A stretch of DNA of 15,479 nucleotides from Firmicutes bacterium UBA6811 (lineage in GTDB: Bacteria > Bacillota > SHA-98 > UBA4971), in contig DKEX01000057.1 of assembly GCA_002452295.1 (NCBI GenBank), positions 522-16,000 of the forward strand, written 5' to 3'. Both the position numbers and the translations under genes were made by a program. Positions 15,126 to 15,479 of the stretch are shown one piece after another. The stretch's first letter is position 1. The number at the start of each line of letters is the position of its first letter. The notes below the pieces were generated by a model. The model was not told where the DNA came from. It saw nothing but the letters and a program-made list of their open reading frames with translations, and did no database searches.

Positions 15126-15306
15126 AAGTAGAAGGCACTTCGACGCCGCGGGGACACAGATCGCTTGAAAGTCCCCGGGTCAATGGTTGAGGTTCACGGT
15201 TGAGCAGAGAAGGGCAAGGGCCTGCAGCCTTCTAAAATGTACTTGCAGGCCGCCGCAAATCACCACGGTCTGAGAACGGAACTTGTCGGAAAGGAGCAGA
15301 ACAGCC

Positions 15307-15479
15307 ATGAGGTCGTTTCGCTTTCGCTTTTTGAAAACCCAGGGGCCGCCGGCCGTCATCGCGTTGCTTGCGTTTGCGCTGGCTGTCTCCGAACCTGCCG
15401 GGACCACCGCCGAGATAAGGCAGTGGGCAAGAGAGGCCAGGGCAAGTTCAGAGTATAGTGCGGGGGACTGGTCCGCAAG
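15307..15479 (+). CDS. Putative secreted or membrane-anchored protein, partial (C-terminus outside window)
   Basis: ATG 15307 has AAAGGAG about 10 nt upstream. The first 57 residues show a classical signal peptide: basic start MRSFRFRFLK, hydrophobic core AVIALLAFALAV near 16-27, then a possible signal-peptidase site near residue 35 (GTTAEI). The mature start (EIRQWAREARASSEYSAGDW) is polar and helical, similar in feel to proteins with repeated helices, but too short to assign. No lipobox Cys is seen. The preceding gap 15126-15306 contains only a loose GGGGAC/GTCCCC inverted repeat (15150-15176) and no clear promoter. Confidence 0.7.
   Translation, partial: MRSFRFRFLKTQGPPAVIALLAFALAVSEPAGTTAEIRQWAREARASSEYSAGDWSA

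Overview
The window looks like chromosomal DNA of a GC-rich (roughly 60-65% by eye) Gram-positive-type bacterium, most likely a Bacillota/Clostridia-like lineage. This is an inference from several traits: strong G-rich Shine-Dalgarno sites, a PrpR-type regulator, an MreB/Mbl-like protein, an OGG1-like glycosylase, a UPF0182 membrane protein and a Val-Asp-Phe tRNA run. No species can be named from sequence alone.

Layout. (1) 1-763, minus strand: the N-terminal part of a PrpR_N/PAS regulator that leaves the window on the left. (2) 912-1614: a divergent promoter with a 17-bp spacer, then an orphan LuxR-type regulator whose N-terminus resembles the first third of a response-regulator receiver. 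A ten-G run sits directly at its ribosome-binding site. (3) 1675-6020: an apparently undescribed RiPP-like (ribosomally made, modified peptide) locus. It holds two palindromic GGTCGACC sites 30 bp apart, a 33-residue aromatic-rich peptide gene with a strong ribosome-binding site, a hairpin-containing spacer, a radical SAM/SPASM peptide maturase, a CPBP intramembrane protease overlapping it by 4 bp, and an ABC exporter (ATPase plus overlapping or abutting permease). The logic resembles other peptide-maturase/protease/exporter loci such as Bacillus yydFGHIJ: make a peptide, modify it by radical chemistry, cleave it, export it. The modification cannot be read from sequence. (4) 6328-11303: an orphan 85-residue protein, a UPF0182 membrane protein overlapping an OGG1-like DNA glycosylase by 4 bp, and a Sir2 deacylase. 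(5) 11361-12539: a tiny Lys-rich reading frame and an MreB/Mbl-like actin with altered nucleotide-site residues. (6) 12718-14211: a good promoter, tRNA-Val, tRNA-Asp and the 5' 48 nt of a tRNA-Phe whose T-arm is replaced by unrelated structured sequence. A terminator-like hairpin and a tyrosine recombinase follow, which suggests an integrative element at the tRNA. (7) 14466-15479: an apparently N-terminally truncated gene and the start of a secreted or membrane-anchored protein.

The two places most worth attention are the peptide locus (3) and the broken tRNA-Phe/recombinase junction (6).
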